Source: an uncultured bacterium (GTDB lineage Bacteria > Omnitrophota > Gorgyraeia > Gorgyraeales > Gorgyraeaceae). Taken from it: a DNA stretch of 8,987 bases. The stretch spans positions 1 to 8,987 of the forward strand of contig CAJVXD010000030.1 of the NCBI GenBank assembly GCA_913009675.1. Reading direction: 5' to 3'. Of this stretch, positions 5,957 through 8,987 are shown piece by piece (positions within the stretch are counted from its first letter, which is position 1; each line of letters opens with the position of its first letter). The notes beneath the pieces were generated by a model. That model searched no databases, was not told the origin of the DNA, and was given only the letters and a program-made list of their open reading frames with translations. Made by a program: the position numbers and the translations under genes.

Positions 5957-6682
5957 CTATTTCACCCTCAACCTGTGTTTCTCGTTCTGTCTTATCTCTA
6001 TCTCTCCAAAACTTTCCCTCTGGACCATCACGATCTCCTTCAATCTTATAAGCTCCAATACTGCAAGAAATGTGGCTATAATCTCCAGCTTGCCTTTGCT
6101 GCCCTTAAAAAGTTCCGATAGATAGAGGATCGACCTCTCTATCAGCATATGTAAGAGGTCGTGGACCTTCTGTTCTACCGTAAACTCATCCTTTACTATC
6201 TCCTGAAAGACCTCCTTCGGGACATCCTTTAATACCCTCGTAAGTGCGGTTATCAGATCGAATAAACTTGCCTCAAAGAATCTTTCCTCAGGGGCCTCTT
6301 CAAAAAGCGTGGATCGTGTAAACATCTCCTTCCGCCGACCCTCTAAATCCTGAAGAACACCTGCCGCTTCTTTAAATCTCTTGTATTCAAGAAGACGCCT
6401 TACAAGTTCCTCCCTGGGATCTTCTTCGACCTCCGGCACTATCTCTTTTTCCTCAAGAGGCAGGAGCATCTTACTCTTTATATGTATAAGGGTGGCGGCC
6501 ATAACTAAGAATTCGCCAGCAATATTTAAATCCAGCATACGCATCAATTCAATATACTCAAGATATTGCTCGGTGATGCTGGCAATGGGGATATCGTATA
6601 CATCTATCTCGCTCTTTTTTATGAGATAGAGCAAGAGATCCAACGGCCCTTCAAATACCTCGAGCTTTACTTTATATGACAT
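5957..6682 (-). CDS. scpA: Segregation and condensation protein A (ScpA, bacterial kleisin)
   Basis: ScpA bridges the SMC head domains and binds ScpB, closing the condensin-like ring. The 241 residues have the typical kleisin plan. The N-terminal SMC-binding region has FEGPLDLLLYLIKKSEIDVY (from residue 9), then DIPIASITEQYLEY. Next is FLVMAATLIHIKSKMLLP (about 58-75). An acidic stretch and a linker precede DPREELVRRLLEYKRFKEAA. The C-terminal winged helix has ATFLAVLELIRLKEIVMVQ (about 203-221). Length is normal and nothing is missing. It starts four bases after the trpS stop codon, so translational coupling to trpS is likely; no separate Shine-Dalgarno is visible. It ends in TAG, 31 bases before scpB. 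That spacer holds only short palindromic AT-rich sequence. Confidence 0.96.
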   Translation of the reverse strand: MSYKVKLEVFEGPLDLLLYLIKKSEIDVYDIPIASITEQYLEYIELMRMLDLNIAGEFLVMAATLIHIKSKMLLPLEEKEIVPEVEEDPREELVRRLLEYKRFKEAAGVLQDLEGRRKEMFTRSTLFEEAPEERFFEASLFDLITALTRVLKDVPKEVFQEIVKDEFTVEQKVHDLLHMLIERSILYLSELFKGSKGKLEIIATFLAVLELIRLKEIVMVQRESFGEIEIRQNEKHRLRVK

Positions 6683-6686
6683 AATT

Positions 6687-7667
6687 CTATAATAACCCTA
6701 CTGCCTTTCTGACTCCGGTCATCGTCTCAGACGCAACCTTACTAGCCTTCTTTGCGCCTTGTTTTAAAATATCGCAGATCTTACCTCTATCCTTCAATAG
6801 TCTCTCTCTCTTCTTCCTTATATCAGCCAGATAATCTGAGATCATGCCTGCAAGACCCCTCTTGCATTCAGTGCAGCCTACCTTTGCCTTTATGCAGTAT
6901 TCATGCACCTCTGGCGCATAATCTTTCTTGAACAAACTATAATAGGTACAGACATTGCACTTGTCCGGGTGGCCCCTGTCAGTCAGTTTTATCCTTTCAG
7001 GATCAGTGAACATCCGGGCACATTTACTCATTATCGTTTCATGCGAATCTCCAAGCGCAATGAAATTACCATGCGACTTGCTCATCTTTCTGGCATCTAT
7101 ACCAAGGAGCTTCGGTGTTTTCGTGAGGACCGGTTCTATTTCAGAAAAAGTATTGCCGTATAAACCGTTAAACTTTGCTGCAATATCATTTGTCAGTTCA
7201 AGATGCGGAAGCTGGTCTTTTCCCACAGGGACCGCATTTGCCTTATACAATAAGATATCGGCAGCCTGTAAAACCGGATATCCTAAAAAACCATAAGTAT
7301 GGAGATGCCTGGACGAAAGTTCCCTTAACTGCTCCTTGTAAGTAGGACAACGCTCAAGCCAGCCCAGCGGGACAAAATTTGAAAAGACCATATATAATTC
7401 CAGGTGGTCTCTTACATGCGATTGCACAAATATCGTGCTCCTTTGAGGATCAAGGCCTGCTGCTATCCAATCTGCTGCGCATTCTATAGTATAGCCAGCC
7501 AGCCTTGAAGGGTCCTCGTATTCGCTCATCAGGGCATGCCAGTCCGCTATCATAAAAAAAGACTCGTACTGGTCCTGCAGCCTTACCCAGTTATCCAGCA
7601 CTCCGAATAAATGGCCCAGATGTAAGGGGCCTGTAGGCCTCATTCCGCTTAAGATACGCTTCTTCAT
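6687..7667 (-). CDS. trpS: Tryptophanyl-tRNA synthetase, iron-sulfur type
   Basis: This class Ic aminoacyl-tRNA synthetase charges tRNA-Trp with tryptophan in the cytoplasm. The 326-residue protein is normal in length. It shows the HIGH-type signature PLHLGH (14-19), PVLQAADILLY (131-141), VPVGKDQLPHLELT (146-159, substrate pocket) and KMSKS (194-198). The C-terminal domain carries Cys237, Cys240, Cys258, Cys265 and Cys268. C258-x6-C265-x2-C268 with an upstream cysteine matches the [4Fe-4S] motif known from Thermotoga maritima TrpRS, near the anticodon-binding region. The start ATG is the only good one; the Shine-Dalgarno is weak. It follows infB after 80 bases and ends in TAG four bases before scpA. 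I see nothing resembling a T-box leader in the spacer. Confidence 0.96.
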   Translation of the reverse strand: MKKRILSGMRPTGPLHLGHLFGVLDNWVRLQDQYESFFMIADWHALMSEYEDPSRLAGYTIECAADWIAAGLDPQRSTIFVQSHVRDHLELYMVFSNFVPLGWLERCPTYKEQLRELSSRHLHTYGFLGYPVLQAADILLYKANAVPVGKDQLPHLELTNDIAAKFNGLYGNTFSEIEPVLTKTPKLLGIDARKMSKSHGNFIALGDSHETIMSKCARMFTDPERIKLTDRGHPDKCNVCTYYSLFKKDYAPEVHEYCIKAKVGCTECKRGLAGMISDYLADIRKKRERLLKDRGKICDILKQGAKKASKVASETMTGVRKAVGLL

Positions 7668-7692
7668 CTTCGATTATTCATAAAACACATGC

Positions 7693-7727
7693 TGGTGAAC
7701 GGATAACCGTAAACCGTTCACCGTAAA
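7693..7727. repeat. Heptamer array with inverted ends in the infB-trpS spacer
   Basis: Plus-strand units are cggataa (7700-7706), ccgtaaa (7707-7713), ccgttca (7714-7720) and ccgtaaa (7721-7727), in strict 7-base register. ggtgaacgg (7694-7702) is a perfect nine-base inverted partner of ccgttcacc (7714-7722), giving a stem with an 11-base loop. No U-run follows the stem in the direction of transcription, so termination is doubtful. Confidence 0.8.
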
Positions 7728-7747
7728 TCTTTCGCCAATGTCGATAT

Positions 7748-8987
7748 TTACTTGAGCCTCCGGGCAACCTTTTTTATCTCAACCACCTCTATGATATCAC
7801 CTTTCTGAACATCCTTGAATTCAAGACTAATGCCGCACTCAAAACCCTCCCTGGCCTCCTTTATATCATCCTTCAAATGCTTCAGCGAACTTATCTTACC
7901 TTTAAAAATAACCTCTTTATCTCTTATAAGTTTACAAGCAGCATTGCGCGGTATAGCGCCTTTTGCCACAAAACACCCCGCCACAATGCCCACCCTGGAA
8001 ACCTTGAAGACCTGCCTTATCTCTGCCCTGCCCAGGAATGCCTCTTCTACAATCGGTTCAAGCATCCCTTCCATAGCGGCCTTCACATCATTCACCGCCT
8101 CGTAGATGATATTATAGATCCTTACCTCTACGCCCTCCTGTTTAGCAAGGGCCCTGGCCTTGGGCATTATATCCACGTGGAATCCAACTATCACTGCATT
8201 AGAGGCAGACCCCAGCATAATATCTGATTCATTGATATTGCCTACCTGAGCGTGAATCACCAACAGCCTTATATCCCCTGTAGATAGTTTTTCGAGTGAA
8301 TCTTTAATCGCCTCGAGAGAACCACCCACGTCTGCCTTTATAATAATCCTCAGCTCTTTGACCTCGCCATGTTTAATCCTCTCGTAAAGCTCCTCCAGAC
8401 TTATCTTTTGTGAGCTTGCGTCGAGTTTTTTCTTCTCCTCCTTAAGGCGTTTGGAAGCAGCAATATCCCTTGCTCTCTTTTCGTCGCTAACCACATAAAA
8501 TCTTTCCCCTGCCAAGGGCACCCCTGAAAGACCAAGTATCTCCACGGGTTTTGATGGACCCGCCTCATGGATCCTATGGCCCTTGTCATCCAGCATTGCC
8601 TTTATCCTGCCGTAATGCAGGCCTACCATAACTACGTCACCAACCTTGAGGGTACCCCTTGAAATAAGGACCGTTGCCAACGGGCCTTTTCCCTTGGAAA
8701 GCTCCGCCTCTACGACCACGCCGTTAGCGGGCCTATCGGGGTCTGCCCTTAATTCAAGCATCTCCGCCTCCAAAAGAAGCATCTCCAAAAGTTCATCTAT
8801 GCCCTGCCCTGTCTTGGCCGAAACGCCCACCGTAATCGTCTTGCCTCCCTAATCTTCAGGGGCCAGATCGAGCTCGGCCAATTGTTTCTTAACCCTGTCG
8901 ATATTGATATTCTGTTTGTCTATCTTATTTATCGCGACTACTATCGGAACCTCTGCGGCCCTCGCATGGTCAATGGCTTCTATAGTC
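7748..8987 (-). CDS. infB: Translation initiation factor IF2, C-terminal 412 codons, with an in-frame TAG
   Basis: IF2 is the GTPase that delivers initiator tRNA to the 30S subunit and promotes subunit joining. The 5' end, with the G1-G3 motifs, lies beyond base 8987. Visible are the G4 motif NKID (fragment residues 20-23), the G5 motif SAK (56-58), the beta-barrel domain II with [14 protein letters not shown] and EILGLSGVP, domain III with [13 protein letters not shown], and the C-terminal fMet-tRNA-binding domain with RQVFK, GIVAGC, LKHLKDD and GFECGI. The frame is continuous on both sides of a single TAG at 8849-8851. That codon stands where the family reads PE(D/E)-Trp-GG, so one G-to-A change explains it. 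If translated as written, the product would stop inside the G domain and lack all tRNA-binding parts. The gene ends in TAA. trpS follows, not the common rbfA. Confidence 0.93.
8849..8851 (-). other. In-frame amber codon replacing a conserved Trp in infB
   Basis: On the minus strand the codons read CCT GAA GAT TAG GGA GGC, giving P-E-D-stop-G-G. The corresponding E. coli segment is PEEWGG. The reading frame is intact before and after. TAG is the normal stop of trpS, scpA, scpB and pheA in this window, so general reassignment is unlikely. Sequencing or consensus error, strain variant, or suppression remain possible. Confidence 0.9.

Noticed and set aside
7668..7747. T-box or trp attenuator leader before trpS
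   Set aside because: The spacer is only 80 bases, is occupied by the heptamer array, and has no T-box core, Trp-rich leader peptide or terminator.
7748..8830. Separate shorter gene starting at the GTG at 8830
   Set aside because: The segment starts inside the IF2 G domain just before the SAK motif; upstream sequence in the same frame is clearly IF2. It is the remainder of infB after the TAG.
8849..8851. Reassignment of TAG to a sense codon in this organism
   Set aside because: trpS, scpA, scpB and pheA all end at TAG at normal family length, and reading through adds only short non-family tails. No TGA is used as a stop in the nine visible termini, but the sample is small and no gene shows in-frame TGA either.

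Overview
The window is an ordinary bacterial chromosome segment in which every recognisable gene lies on the minus strand, so transcription runs from high to low coordinates. In that order the genes are infB (5' end outside the window), trpS, scpA, scpB, pheA, hisC-type aminotransferase, aroF, tyrA, plsC and ispH (3' end outside the window). Spacers are 4 to 84 bases. No spacer holds a stem followed by a clear U-run, so the block may be one long operon or a few read-through units. I see no convincing promoter, RNA gene, insertion sequence or CRISPR array.

The organism looks like an uncultivated, probably anaerobic bacterium of moderate GC content. The evidence is a TrpRS with a Thermotoga-like iron-sulfur cysteine pattern, a Thermotoga-like DAHP synthase, the MEP isoprenoid enzyme IspH, and the fusion of translation, chromosome-segregation, aromatic and lipid genes into one strand. 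Omnitrophota (former OP3) is my guess from gene order, but the window alone cannot prove it.

Region by region: 7748-8987 is the C-terminal part of translation factor IF2, with an in-frame TAG exactly where the family has a conserved Trp. 6687-7667 is tryptophanyl-tRNA synthetase. 5260-6682 is the ScpA/ScpB pair that works with SMC in chromosome organisation. 976-5184 is a compact aromatic block. AroF makes DAHP, which opens the shikimate pathway. The chorismate mutase half of PheA makes prephenate, and its dehydratase half sends prephenate to phenylpyruvate. TyrA sends prephenate (or arogenate) to tyrosine, and the aminotransferase can close both branches. AroF and PheA each carry a small ligand-binding domain suited to feedback control. 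1-904 holds a lysophospholipid acyltransferase (PlsC) and the start of IspH. The aroA and cmk genes often found between tyrA and plsC in related gene orders are absent here.

The most unusual non-coding signal is in the spacers. Six of the nine are filled with degenerate tandem units of 7 bases (6 in one case). Most are arranged as two opposed arms that can pair, and the unit word differs from spacer to spacer. In several cases the arms run right up to a stop codon on one side and a start codon on the other, and one array supplies the coding sequence for the tail of ScpB. The remaining gene content is housekeeping; I found no defence system or other new protein machinery.
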